A stretch of 64,000 bases of DNA, from assembly GCF_002777425.1 (NCBI RefSeq), contig NZ_MDVC01000002.1, positions 1-64,000 on the forward strand, in the 5' to 3' direction. This document shows, piece after piece, positions 30,224-39,230 of this stretch. Both the position numbers and the translations under genes were made by a program. Source of the stretch: Snodgrassella alvi (GTDB taxonomy: Bacteria > Pseudomonadota > Gammaproteobacteria > Burkholderiales > Neisseriaceae). Within the stretch, counting starts at the first letter, position 1; each line of letters begins with the position of its first letter. The notes below the pieces were generated by a model. That model ran no database searches. It worked only from the letters and a program-made list of their open reading frames with translations, and was not told where the DNA came from.

Positions 30224-30311
30224 GACTACATACTTCCGTTTGTAGTCTGTCAAACTAATTATCCTTTATTTTGTTAACTTAGGCCAGAGAAATGTAGTTT
30301 GATGTAGTCGT
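30224..30311 (-). promoter_or_regulatory. Inverted repeats upstream of icd
   Basis: GACTACA at 30224-30230 faces TGTAGTC at 30241-30247. Further out, TGTAGTCTGTCAAACTA (from 30241) is roughly mirrored by TAGTTTGATGTAGTC (30295-30309). The repeated TGTAGTC/TTTGA words between icd and dinB look like regulator binding sites in the icd promoter region, but no known regulator consensus is recognised. Confidence 0.35.
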
Positions 30312-30367
30312 AAATCTGCTTTAGGCAGAAGAATGCAGATACAGTTAGCATTTAGGCCAAAATTTGT

Positions 30368-31438
30368 TTAGTAAGTGTTCCCCGGCGCCCATAAATCGGA
30401 TTGATACTCGTGCTGATGAAAGTGGCTGATACCCAGACCTATCAGTCGAAATAGGGCGCTGTCGTTAGGCATGCGTTTAAGTAAATCCTGTCCGGCAGCA
30501 ATCAGAGCAGGAGCATCTGGTAAAGGCGACGAATAAGTTTGGGAGCGGGTATAAATCTGAAAATGTGTATTTTTTAATTTCAATGTGACACAACTACCTT
30601 GAAGCTGTTTATATTGCATGTTCTTAACCAGCGTCTGCGCCAGTTCAGGCAGATGATGGGCTATTTCAATCAGATTTTCGTTATCATTCAGCGTAATTTC
30701 AGTAGAAATTTGCTGACGGTCGCGTTCAGCCGTCACTTCACGGTCATCGCGGCCTTGAGCCAAATCAAACAGCCGGTAACCCCAGCGGCCAAAATGGTGC
30801 ACTAAAACAGATAGGCTTACCTGACTCAGATCGCCTACTGTCGTCCAGCCTAAGGCGCGCATTTTTTGTTCGGTAACTTTACCGACACCGGGAATTTTGC
30901 CTAATGGCAGATTGTGTAAAAAGGCCATAACCTGTGCAGGTGCGATAACAAACTGGCCATTGGGTTTACGCCAGTCGGAAGCAATTTTAGCCAGAAATTT
31001 GTTGGGCGCAATGCCTGCCGAAGCTGTCAAGCCAGTTTCAGCCAGTATAGCGGCGCGTATTTCGCGCGCAATATCACGTGCATAGGGTAATATTCCCTGA
31101 TAGCTGGTTACATCCAGATAAGCTTCATCCAGTGATACAGGTTCAATCTGTTGAGTATAGCGGCTAAAAATACTGTGGATGTGCTGTGATACAGCGCGAT
31201 ATTTACTGAAGTCTGGTGGAATATAGATTGCCTGAGGACATAAGCGTTTGGCCGTGGTTACGGCCATGGCTGAATGTAAACCATACTTGCGTGCAGCATA
31301 TGAAGCAGCACAGATAACCGATCTGGGCCCATCCCAGGCAACCACTACGGGCTTGTTCTTTAGTTCAGGACGGTCGCGCAATTCTACTGACGCGTAAAAG
31401 GCATCCATATCAATATGGATTATTTTTCGTTCTGACAT
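30368..31438 (-). CDS. dinB: DNA polymerase IV
   Basis: Y-family translesion polymerase. The metal-binding carboxylates are in HIDMDAFYASVEL (Asp10) and SLDEAYLDV (near residue 103). The HhH thumb segment PGVGKVTEQKMRALG and a little-finger domain complete it. At 356 residues it is normal. No C-terminal beta-clamp motif is obvious beyond the final hydrophobic stretch. Its start codon lies immediately after the stop of a GyrI-like remnant. No LexA-type operator was recognised upstream. Confidence 0.94.
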   Translation of the reverse strand: MSERKIIHIDMDAFYASVELRDRPELKNKPVVVAWDGPRSVICAASYAARKYGLHSAMAVTTAKRLCPQAIYIPPDFSKYRAVSQHIHSIFSRYTQQIEPVSLDEAYLDVTSYQGILPYARDIAREIRAAILAETGLTASAGIAPNKFLAKIASDWRKPNGQFVIAPAQVMAFLHNLPLGKIPGVGKVTEQKMRALGWTTVGDLSQVSLSVLVHHFGRWGYRLFDLAQGRDDREVTAERDRQQISTEITLNDNENLIEIAHHLPELAQTLVKNMQYKQLQGSCVTLKLKNTHFQIYTRSQTYSSPLPDAPALIAAGQDLLKRMPNDSALFRLIGLGISHFHQHEYQSDLWAPGNTY

Positions 31439-31439
31439 A

Positions 31440-31673
31440 TTACCCTGTGCGATATAGAATGAATGTTTTCAATTTATCCTGTTCTGTATTGGTCGAAACT
31501 GATAAACTGATATTTTCATTAATATTTTTAATGATTTTCAATTCATTAAATAAAATAGAATCCAATAATTTTTGTATTGTACTATTTTCGCTGGTATATG
31601 AACCAATATAGAGAATGTAAGCTACCTTACCGTACTGCCATTTTTCAAGTTTTACTTTATTAATGTCAGGATT
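31440..31673 (-). pseudogene. 5'-truncated remnant of a GyrI-like effector-binding protein
   Basis: Reading the minus strand from 31673 to the stop at 31440-31442 gives an open frame of about 77 codons without a plausible start codon. A TAA lies directly in front of it. The peptide carries KLEKWQYGKVAYILYIGSY, closely resembling the second half of GyrI-like/AraC effector-binding domains. It ends EQDKLKTFILYRTG, like the family's PEKLKTILRYPV end. About half of a normal GyrI-like protein is missing. It fills most of the 334-base gap before the zinc-ribbon gene. Confidence 0.6.
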
Positions 31674-31776
31674 TTACCTGCATCAACGCTATGGCAATTT
31701 TACTATCTTTTTTGAAAAATATTCCCGTTCACTTTATACAATTTTGATTCTAAGTTTATTGCATTAATTTATAGTT

Positions 31777-31992
31777 TTAGCTATTTTTTGGTAATTCAAA
31801 TCTAGCTCCGCAGCTAGTACATTTATTGTTTCTAACAGTAAATTTATTGCAATTAGGACATTTAGACCCTCTACCGCCAGTACCTTCATGAGGACTTATG
31901 ATCATTTCATAGCCGCACTTTGTACATTTACGTCCAGTAGGTGTAGAGAAAAATGTGTATTGTGCACAATTAGGGCATAATTTACCAGCCAT
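31777..31992 (-). CDS. Small double zinc-ribbon protein
   Basis: The 71 residues are nearly all zinc ribbon. Four CxxC pairs are arranged as two ribbons: LCPNCAQY with KCTKCGYE, and KCPNCNKF with KCTSCGAR. A Gly-rich joint (EGTGGRG) separates them. Such proteins may bind nucleic acid or act as metal or redox modules; no specific function can be claimed. AAAGGA lies seven bases before the ATG. A perfect 22-base TA palindrome lies just upstream at 32005-32026. Confidence 0.7.
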   Translation of the reverse strand: MAGKLCPNCAQYTFFSTPTGRKCTKCGYEMIISPHEGTGGRGSKCPNCNKFTVRNNKCTSCGARFELPKNS

Positions 31993-32004
31993 TTTTTAAT
32001 CCTT

Positions 32005-32026
32005 TATATATATACGTATATATATA
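32005..32026. promoter_or_regulatory. Perfect 22-base TA-rich palindrome in the zinc-ribbon gene promoter
   Basis: Alternating TA steps centred on a single CG (TATATATATAC on each strand) form a perfect palindrome only 13 bases before the zinc-ribbon start codon. It overlaps the place where a leader would lie. It could be an operator, a -10-like element or a cruciform-prone sequence. Confidence 0.45.
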
Positions 32027-32071
32027 ATATATTTTTTAGCACAGTACAACTATATTAACGAGATTAAAAAC

Positions 32072-32104
32072 AGGCACCAGCAATAAATAACATTGCTGGT
32101 GCCT
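32072..32104 (-). terminator. Rho-independent terminator of the lipoprotein gene
   Basis: AGGCACCAGCAA and TTGCTGGTGCCT form a perfect 12 bp stem around a nine-base loop. On the minus strand the stem leads into TGTTTTTAATC. Confidence 0.88.
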
Positions 32105-32120
32105 AGTTTGCAATTATGGA

Positions 32121-33185
32121 TTAATGTAATGCGTAGCCACTCAGATACTTAATGCGTTCATTAGTCATCTGTGTGTCACATTCCAGCCGTAGAAATTCTG
32201 CATGAGTCGGTGTGTCTGCTTTAGCAGCTTTTTCCTGACATTGACTGTTCTTGCGAGCTATCCATTTCTGTTCTTCCTGCTGTAACGTTTTGCGTACAGT
32301 ATCATCAAGATTACGCCAGTGAGTATTAATAACACTGTTGGCGTTGCGGTTATTATCCCGAGCCAGTTGCAATTGATTAGCCGTAATCTCGGTTGGTTTA
32401 CTGCTGTTTTCTGAAATTTTGCCTGCATTATTGCTGCTATCGGCTTGATTGTTGCTGTTTATAGCAGGTATATGGCCGTTAAGAATGGCACTGGCCATTT
32501 GCGCAGTCGGACTTAACTGGTCTATAGGCGAAACTTTTGCATTAGGATTGGTAATCAGAGTAATGGCATCAGCGCGATTGTAGGTATGGCCGGCAATGAC
32601 TACTGTATCTTTGATACCATACGGCAGCAGAGCATTACCTAAAACGGTACCTAATGTTTGAATACCTGCCTGATCGAAATTGCTGGCAGCACTGGTAGCT
32701 GAAGCCGCATTGGTATTGCTGGCAACGGGAGCATATTTAACAGGCTTGGTGAAAACACTGTCATGTAGAGTAACTTCATTGCCCTGCAACTGCTGATTCA
32801 GATGTGCAATGAAATCTGATTTACCAAATAACAGCGGTGCATTAGTTTGAATTTGCTGCCAGATATTGGCCGGTACCGTAATCTTTAATTCACTGCTGCA
32901 AATTGGATTACCATTACTGTCCTTATCTAACTTACCATCTGATAAAGCAATATTCAGTTCATGGCTGGCACCGATTACTTTTTCAGCATCCACAAACTGG
33001 CGGCTGTCATTTTGGGCAAACTGGCGCGCATTGTTATCAATACCGGTTTGCAGGGTTTGCTGAATCTGGTTGCGTAACTGTTCACTATTACAGCTTAATT
33101 GCGGTGATGAGGTTGAATCATCCCGTGAACAGGCGGCCAGAGAAAGAACACTGATGATGCTGTACACAAGTATGCTTTTTTTCAT
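32121..33185 (-). CDS. Putative lipoprotein with LprI-like C-terminus
   Basis: The 354-residue protein begins MKKSILVYSIISVLSLAACS, a lipoprotein signal peptide with lipobox LAAC (Cys19). The middle is Ser/Asn/Ala-rich and weakly conserved. The C-terminal 65 residues (WRNLDDTVRKTLQQEEQKW... to YLSGYAL) contain two cysteines and resemble the DUF1311/LprI-like lysozyme-inhibitor module. An outer-membrane or periplasmic role is likely, and lysozyme inhibition is only a guess. It is a single gene with its own terminator. Confidence 0.7.
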   Translation of the reverse strand: MKKSILVYSIISVLSLAACSRDDSTSSPQLSCNSEQLRNQIQQTLQTGIDNNARQFAQNDSRQFVDAEKVIGASHELNIALSDGKLDKDSNGNPICSSELKITVPANIWQQIQTNAPLLFGKSDFIAHLNQQLQGNEVTLHDSVFTKPVKYAPVASNTNAASATSAASNFDQAGIQTLGTVLGNALLPYGIKDTVVIAGHTYNRADAITLITNPNAKVSPIDQLSPTAQMASAILNGHIPAINSNNQADSSNNAGKISENSSKPTEITANQLQLARDNNRNANSVINTHWRNLDDTVRKTLQQEEQKWIARKNSQCQEKAAKADTPTHAEFLRLECDTQMTNERIKYLSGYALH

Positions 33186-33299
33186 GATTGTTTCCTAAGC
33201 ATTGATAATGAATATAGACAACATGATTACAAATAACCCAGCTTTATTATGCTGCGCATGTAATTTTTAATCATTTGATTTTACTAAAAAATACAAAAA

Positions 33300-33323
33300 A
33301 AGCCTGAAACATGTTCAAGCTTA
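33300..33323 (-). terminator. Rho-independent terminator of the M14 peptidase gene
   Basis: On the minus strand AAGCTTGAA and TTCAGGCTT pair (one G-U) around a short loop and run into TTTTTTT. Confidence 0.8.
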
Positions 33324-33341
33324 GGATACAACATGTGGAAA

Positions 33342-34472
33342 TTAACGCAAACTATCAAGCATCGCATAGATCGGGCTTAGAATTGCTTCACCCAGACGCA
33401 GAGAACGCTGTCCGTTCCAGCCAAAGTCATCGTCTGGCCACTGATGGTTATCCTTAAATGGCATTTCCAGGGTGTAGGCTAAACATTTAAAAGTTTCACC
33501 AATATAAGATGTAGCCATATTCAGATTTGCCTCGCCCGGTGCATGTTTTTCATAACCATATTTATCCTGAAAATCTGGGCTGGCCATCAGAAAGGCATGT
33601 TTGAACTGTTCCTGTAATGTATGCAGACGCTCATCAAAAGAGGGTATGCCCTCATTGCCGGAAAGAAATACATAGGGAATAGATTCATCTCCATGAATAT
33701 CCAGAAATAAATCGACGCCGGTTTCATGCATTTTTTGACGAACTACCAAAACCTCTGGGCTGCGCTCCATGCTGGGCTGTAACCATTCACGATTTAAATT
33801 AGCACCGGCTGCATTAGTGCGCAGATTTCCTAATGCAGAACCGTCTGGATTCATATTAGGAACGATATAAAAAGTGGCTTGATCCAATAGTGCGCGAGCA
33901 GTTGAATCCTGATGATCAAGCAAACGATTGAGTAATCCTTCGATAAACCATTCTGCCATGGTTTCGCCCGGATGCTGGCGTGCAATAATCCATATTTTCA
34001 GATCACTGGCTGCCTGATTACCGATAGTTAATAAATTAATATCGCGTCCTTGCAGTGTACTGCCTAAGTCTTCTATCTGGCACAGTCCGCTACTTTGCGA
34101 ATCGCCAAGTAAATTAAGGTGCTGTTCATAGGAATACGGTTCAAAATAAGCGTAATAAACACTGTTTGCCAATGGTGTGTGATTAATACTGAGTATTCCG
34201 TTTTCGTAAGTAGTAGGAACGCGAAACCAGTTGACGCGATCATAAGAACACATTGCCTCATAATCTTCCCAGCCGGCTGGGTAGGCAGATTCAGCAGCAT
34301 TGATAAAGTGTAGCTGAAGATTCTGGTAGGCTACACCCTGAACGCGGAAATAAAACCATTGACGAATATTGGCTGCGTTGTCTTTTGGTAATCTCAGTTG
34401 AATATTGTCAGGATTTTGAGCATCTACAATTTCAATATTGCCGCCATCAAACTGGGTACTAATTTTAAGCAT
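33342..34472 (-). CDS. M14-family zinc carboxypeptidase (cytosolic carboxypeptidase-like)
   Basis: The N-terminal beta-sandwich (about 1-120) with WFYFRVQG is typical of the cytosolic carboxypeptidase-like M14 group. The catalytic domain follows, with zinc ligands in RQHPGETMAEWF and LDIHGDE. The substrate carboxylate-binding NPDG...NLNREW segment and the catalytic glutamate in YTLEMPFKDN are both present. At 376 residues it matches bacterial homologues of eukaryotic deglutamylases. No signal peptide is seen, so it is cytoplasmic. The physiological substrate in bacteria is unknown. Confidence 0.88.
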   Translation of the reverse strand: MLKISTQFDGGNIEIVDAQNPDNIQLRLPKDNAANIRQWFYFRVQGVAYQNLQLHFINAAESAYPAGWEDYEAMCSYDRVNWFRVPTTYENGILSINHTPLANSVYYAYFEPYSYEQHLNLLGDSQSSGLCQIEDLGSTLQGRDINLLTIGNQAASDLKIWIIARQHPGETMAEWFIEGLLNRLLDHQDSTARALLDQATFYIVPNMNPDGSALGNLRTNAAGANLNREWLQPSMERSPEVLVVRQKMHETGVDLFLDIHGDESIPYVFLSGNEGIPSFDERLHTLQEQFKHAFLMASPDFQDKYGYEKHAPGEANLNMATSYIGETFKCLAYTLEMPFKDNHQWPDDDFGWNGQRSLRLGEAILSPIYAMLDSLR

Positions 34473-34620
34473 GAAACCACTTTCATATGAGCCACTAATT
34501 TAAATTAGGTATATTGTATTCTTTTTGTAGCTGATTTTCGATGTCGAATATATATCTTGCTGGTTGAAAGTATTGTTATCGCCTGCGAGCTTATATTATC
34601 GGTGTTTTCAGAGTAGTCGG

Positions 34621-35304
34621 CTAGTGTTGTGCAGAGGAAAATATTGGTTCAGGCTTGCCTAAAAATTTGGGTTGTTTGTGTTTGATATATAGATCACTAA
34701 CAGCTTTGACTCGTGCTAAGATTTCACGGAATATTACTTTTGCATAATTCTTGCCGGTTGGAGCGGCTACTGCATAGCATTGCGCATCTAGTTGATGTTT
34801 TCGGGAAATAAGTATGGCGCGGTCACAATGAAAACTTTGCGTAATAATGGTAAAACTGTTTACCTGAAAAATTTTTTCGGCTCGAAGGATAGAGTCTAAA
34901 GTCCTTAACCCACCATAATCCAGTGTCATGGATGAAGCTGGAATACCTGCTCGAATCAAGTCTTGCTGCATAGTTTCTGGTTCATTGTAGTTTTTGCGGG
35001 AGTGGTCTCCACTCAAAAGCAAATGTTTAATTTTTCCCTGTTGGTAAAGTTTGACAGCGCCTTCAATACGATATTGGTAAAAAGGATTTAGTTTGCCATT
35101 GCGCAGATATTTTGCCGTACCTAATATAAGACCTACAGTGCGAGGACTGAGTTGATTGCTGTCTGTGAATGTATAAGGTGCAGCCTGTTTGCTTACCCAA
35201 TGATAAAGAAGTATCAGAAAAATAATGATGGCTATTATGCTATAAAAGGTATATTTAGTGATTCTTTTTAATAAAGTTATAGTCATATAACTAAAGCTCA
35301 GCAT
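34621..35304 (-). CDS. SanA/YdcF-family (DUF218) membrane protein
   Basis: One N-terminal membrane segment (about 20-42) precedes a DUF218 domain with VGLILGTAKY, FYQYRIEGAVKLYQQGKIKHLLLSGD and TQSFHCDRAILI, the pattern of E. coli SanA. SanA-type proteins influence envelope permeability to large antibiotics such as vancomycin. The start could be ATG at 35304 or, six codons later, at 35286. Its 227 residues are normal. It is monocistronic. Confidence 0.83.
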   Translation of the reverse strand: MLSFSYMTITLLKRITKYTFYSIIAIIIFLILLYHWVSKQAAPYTFTDSNQLSPRTVGLILGTAKYLRNGKLNPFYQYRIEGAVKLYQQGKIKHLLLSGDHSRKNYNEPETMQQDLIRAGIPASSMTLDYGGLRTLDSILRAEKIFQVNSFTIITQSFHCDRAILISRKHQLDAQCYAVAAPTGKNYAKVIFREILARVKAVSDLYIKHKQPKFLGKPEPIFSSAQH

Positions 35305-35568
35305 TAATTGGAATGCGTCTTGCAGAATAAATGATAATGGTTATTTATGTCAATGATATAGTCTGTTTGGCGTTAAAGAGCAAATAGATGATATTGATGT
35401 GAATTGATTCTGATTTATTTGTTAATATAAAAAAATTTTTTGTTTGCTATAAATTCTTCGGCGCACTTGGGCACATTCCGTTAAAATAAGCAGTTATTTC
35501 TGGTTTTCCGGTATCGGGTATTAAGATACTGGGATACTATTGATTGAATTAACTAATCATTGGCTTGC

Positions 35569-37359
35569 ATGAACAATATACGCAATTTCTCCATTATCGC
35601 CCATATTGACCATGGGAAGTCTACACTGGCTGATCGTTTCATTCAGTATTGTGGTGGTCTTGAAAATCGGGAAATGAGTGCTCAGGTACTCGATTCCATG
35701 GACATTGAAAAAGAACGCGGCATTACCATCAAGGCACAAACAGCAGCCTTGCAGTATAAGGCGCGTGATGGGCAGATTTATCAGCTCAATCTGATTGATA
35801 CCCCGGGACATGTAGACTTCTCTTATGAAGTATCGCGTTCACTGTCGGCCTGTGAAGGTGCATTGCTTGTGGTGGATGCTTCGCAGGGTGTAGAAGCACA
35901 AACTGTAGCCAATTGCTACACTGCAATAGATCTGGGCGTAGAGGTACTGCCGGTACTGAACAAGATTGATTTACCGGCAGCGGAACCAGAGCGGGTAATC
36001 GAAGAAATAGAAGATATTATTGGCATTGAAGCCATGGAAGCTGTGCGCTGCTCGGCTAAAAGTGGTATCGGTATTGAAGATGTACTGGAAGAAATTGTCA
36101 AGAAAGTACCCGCGCCTACTGGAAAGGCTGATGCACCATTAAAAGCATTAATTATTGACTCATGGTTTGATAATTATGTTGGCGTGGTGATGCTGATACG
36201 CATGGTGGATGGTACCGTGCGCCTGAAAGATAAAGTCCGCTTCATGGCCACGGGTGCTGAAACGCAGGTCGAACAGCTAGGCGTATTTACCCCGAAATCT
36301 GTGCAGAAACAGGAGTTAAAAGCGGGTGATGTAGGCTTTCTGATCACTGGGGTCAAAGAATTGGGGTCGGCTAAAGTGGGTGATACCATTACTTTGGCAC
36401 GTGAACCGGCCAGTGAACCTTTACCCGGCTTCAAAGAGGTGCAGCCACAGGTGTTTGCTGGTCTCTATCCGGTAGAAAGCCACGATTATGATGCGCTACG
36501 CGAAGCGCTGGAAAAATTACAGCTTAATGATGCGGCGCTGAAATTTGAGCCGGAGGTTTCTCAAGCGCTGGGTTTTGGTTTTCGCTGTGGCTTTCTCGGC
36601 CTGTTGCATCTGGAAATTGTGCAGGAAAGACTAGAACGCGAATTTGACATGGATTTGATTACCACTGCGCCGACAGTGGTATATGAAGTGTTGCTGAAAA
36701 GTGGCGAACGCATTGAAATTGAGAATCCATCCAAACTGCCGGACATCGGTACGCTTGATGCGATTTATGAACCCATTATCACTGCAACTATATTGCTGCC
36801 GCAGGAATATGTAGGTGCAGTAATGACACTATGCAACCAGAAACGCGGCGTACAGAAAAATATGCAGTATATGGGGCGGCAGGTAATGCTGACTTATGAT
36901 ATGCCGATGAATGAAGTGGTAATGGATTTCTTCGACAAACTGAAATCTACTTCGCGCGGTTATGCTTCACTGGATTATGAATTCCTTGAATTCAGAGCTG
37001 CGGATTTGGTGAAACTGGATATTCTGGTGAATAGTGAAAAGGTTGATGCGCTAAGTCTGATTGTGCATCGCAGTAATTCAGTTCATCGCGGCCGGGAACT
37101 GGTAGCAAAAATGCGTGAACTGATTCCCCGTCAGATGTTTGATATTGCTGTACAGGCGGCAATAGGCGGTAAGATTATCGCCCGCGAAAATGTTAAGGCG
37201 CTGCGCAAGAATGTGCTGGCTAAATGTTATGGCGGTGATATTACCCGCAAGAAAAAATTACTGGAAAAACAGAAAGCCGGTAAAAAACGCATGAAACAGG
37301 TAGGCAATGTGGAAATTCCGCAAACTGCCTTTCTGGCGATTTTGCAGGTTGGAGATTAA
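35569..37359 (+). CDS. lepA: Elongation factor 4 (LepA)
   Basis: Ribosome-associated GTPase that back-translocates or remodels stalled ribosomes. G1 [10 protein letters not shown]3 DTPGHVDF, G4 NKIDLPAA and the unique LepA C-terminal domain ([18 protein letters not shown]) are present. Starting at the ATG at 35569 gives 596 residues, the family norm; an in-frame TTG three codons earlier is ignored. It is followed after three bases by lepB, the conserved lepA-lepB operon. Confidence 0.96.
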   Translation: MNNIRNFSIIAHIDHGKSTLADRFIQYCGGLENREMSAQVLDSMDIEKERGITIKAQTAALQYKARDGQIYQLNLIDTPGHVDFSYEVSRSLSACEGALLVVDASQGVEAQTVANCYTAIDLGVEVLPVLNKIDLPAAEPERVIEEIEDIIGIEAMEAVRCSAKSGIGIEDVLEEIVKKVPAPTGKADAPLKALIIDSWFDNYVGVVMLIRMVDGTVRLKDKVRFMATGAETQVEQLGVFTPKSVQKQELKAGDVGFLITGVKELGSAKVGDTITLAREPASEPLPGFKEVQPQVFAGLYPVESHDYDALREALEKLQLNDAALKFEPEVSQALGFGFRCGFLGLLHLEIVQERLEREFDMDLITTAPTVVYEVLLKSGERIEIENPSKLPDIGTLDAIYEPIITATILLPQEYVGAVMTLCNQKRGVQKNMQYMGRQVMLTYDMPMNEVVMDFFDKLKSTSRGYASLDYEFLEFRAADLVKLDILVNSEKVDALSLIVHRSNSVHRGRELVAKMRELIPRQMFDIAVQAAIGGKIIARENVKALRKNVLAKCYGGDITRKKKLLEKQKAGKKRMKQVGNVEIPQTAFLAILQVGD

Positions 37360-37362
37360 TAC

Positions 37363-38349
37363 ATGTCGAATACGATGATTATAGGTGCAGCAGTACTTCT
37401 GGTACTGGGTATTCTGCTGTTTTTCAAGAGCGCAAAAGTGCGTGAGGAAAATGGTGAATGGAGTGGCGCATTGCAATGGGGCTATCTGCTGATGCTGGTC
37501 GGTGCTTTTGGCCTGTTATCAACACAGATAAGTTTTACCGCAGTATTGTTACTATTTGTGCTGTTCACCGGTATCGCCTGGTTTGTACACCGGCGCCGGC
37601 AGAAAAAGAATCCCAGCCAGATGGACGATAATCACTTTACCGATTATATGAGTGGTTTTTTCCCTATCATTCTGCTGGTGTTTATACTGCGTACTTTTGT
37701 GGCAGAACCTTTTCAGATTCCATCCAGCTCAATGCGCCCGGGTTTGATCTCCGGTGATTTTATTCTGGTGAATAAATTTGTGTATGGTATTCGCCTGCCG
37801 ATTCTGAATAATGTACTGATTCCGGTAAGCAAAGTTGAGCGCGGTGATGTGATGGTATTCAATTATCCAGAAGATACACGGATAAACTATATCAAACGGG
37901 TGATTGGTTTACCGGGTGATGTTGTCACTTATAAGGATAAAACGCTGACAATCAATGGTAAGGTAGTCAACGATATTGATGAGCAGAAGCTATACAACTA
38001 TGCAGAGCAGGTACCCAATTTTGGCACAATGCCAATTCAGGCTCAGCAAGTGACTGAACAGCTTGATAATAAATCGGTTGAAGTGTTAAAAATGCCACAA
38101 CAGCCTTCAGTTATTCTTCAAGGTGTACGGTCTTTCCCCAATCGTGAGTTGTGTACCTATTATCCAGATGGCAGTGGATTCAGTTGTACAGTTCCGGCTG
38201 GAAAATACTTCATGATGGGTGACAACCGCGATAACAGTGAAGACAGTCGCTACTGGGGCTTTGTAGATGACAGGCTGGTTGTAGGCAAAGCGTTTCTGAT
38301 ATGGCTGAATATGGGTGATATGAAACGAATCGGCACCAAAATTCAGTAA
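37363..38349 (+). CDS. lepB: Signal peptidase I
   Basis: Inner-membrane serine protease that removes signal peptides from exported proteins. Two or three hydrophobic segments at the N-terminus (about 5-22, 35-75 and 98-115) precede the catalytic core. The nucleophile is in PSSSMRPGL and the lysine base in YIKRVIGLPGD. The box MMGDNRDNSEDSRYWGFV completes the set. Its 328 residues match betaproteobacterial enzymes. It is co-transcribed with lepA and closed by the hairpin at 38361-38385. Confidence 0.95.
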   Translation: MSNTMIIGAAVLLVLGILLFFKSAKVREENGEWSGALQWGYLLMLVGAFGLLSTQISFTAVLLLFVLFTGIAWFVHRRRQKKNPSQMDDNHFTDYMSGFFPIILLVFILRTFVAEPFQIPSSSMRPGLISGDFILVNKFVYGIRLPILNNVLIPVSKVERGDVMVFNYPEDTRINYIKRVIGLPGDVVTYKDKTLTINGKVVNDIDEQKLYNYAEQVPNFGTMPIQAQQVTEQLDNKSVEVLKMPQQPSVILQGVRSFPNRELCTYYPDGSGFSCTVPAGKYFMMGDNRDNSEDSRYWGFVDDRLVVGKAFLIWLNMGDMKRIGTKIQ

Positions 38350-38360
38350 TGTCTGATTTC

Positions 38361-38385
38361 AAGCGCAAGATTCAGTCTTGCGCTT
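38361..38385 (+). terminator. Hairpin after lepB
   Basis: AAGCGCAAGA and TCTTGCGCTT form a perfect 10 bp stem with a five-base loop. Only a short T stretch follows, so termination may be partial, letting rnc be read through. Confidence 0.65.
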
Positions 38386-38479
38386 TGTCTATGCGGCAAT
38401 GCTATATTGATTCTGATAGCACAGATTGATTAAAGAGTCTTGCCTGAAAGATAATTAATTCATTATTAAAGAAGGTTAA

Positions 38480-39205
38480 ATGAAAAAAACTGATGTACGG
38501 CATGAAAATGCTTTGGGTTATGTTCAAAAAATGTTTGGCTATCACTTTAAGCAATCAAAATTATTGCAACAGGCATTGACTCATCGCAGTTACAGCGCGT
38601 TACACAATGAGCGGTTTGAGTTTATTGGTGACTCAATTTTGAATTATTCTGTAGCCAAAATGCTGTTTGAGGCGTTTCCACGCCTGACAGAAGGTGAACT
38701 GTCCAGAATGCGTGCTAATCTGGTGAATCAGGAAACACTGGCACAAATTGCAACTGAATTAAAAGTAGGTGATGCTCTGTTGCTGGGGAGCGGCGAATTG
38801 AAAAGCGGCGGCTTTAGGCGTCCGTCCACATTGGCAGATGCAATGGAAGCATTGTTTGCCGCTGTGAGTTTTGATGCTGATTTCAATACAGCCGAAGCTG
38901 TGGTACGCCGTTTATATGCAGAACGAATCCGGCATATCAATCCGCAGAATAGTGGTAAGGATGCAAAAACACGGTTACAGGAAGCCCTACAGGCAAGGCA
39001 TATGCCATTGCCCAAATACAGAATTGTAGATCAGATTGGTGATGTGCATGATCAGCAGTTTGTTGTGCAATGTGATTTGGGGGAAACTGGTTTTCAGACT
39101 GAGGCTGCCGGACATAGCCGACGTGAAGCAGAACAGCAAACGGCACAGACTGCTCTGGCTTGGTTAGAAAAGAATTTTCCGTCAGCAAAAATCCGAAAAA
39201 AATAA
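38480..39205 (+). CDS. rnc: Ribonuclease III
   Basis: Double-strand-specific endoribonuclease for rRNA and mRNA processing. The catalytic signature ERFEFIGDSILNYSVAKMLF is intact, with the second acidic cluster in TLADAMEALFAA. A C-terminal dsRNA-binding domain spans about 160-235. Its 241 residues are normal. AAGAAGG precedes the ATG. Unlike most relatives, the next gene is not era: two accessory genes intervene. Confidence 0.95.
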   Translation: MKKTDVRHENALGYVQKMFGYHFKQSKLLQQALTHRSYSALHNERFEFIGDSILNYSVAKMLFEAFPRLTEGELSRMRANLVNQETLAQIATELKVGDALLLGSGELKSGGFRRPSTLADAMEALFAAVSFDADFNTAEAVVRRLYAERIRHINPQNSGKDAKTRLQEALQARHMPLPKYRIVDQIGDVHDQQFVVQCDLGETGFQTEAAGHSRREAEQQTAQTALAWLEKNFPSAKIRKK

Positions 39206-39230
39206 ATTATCAACCATAATCGGTATACAG

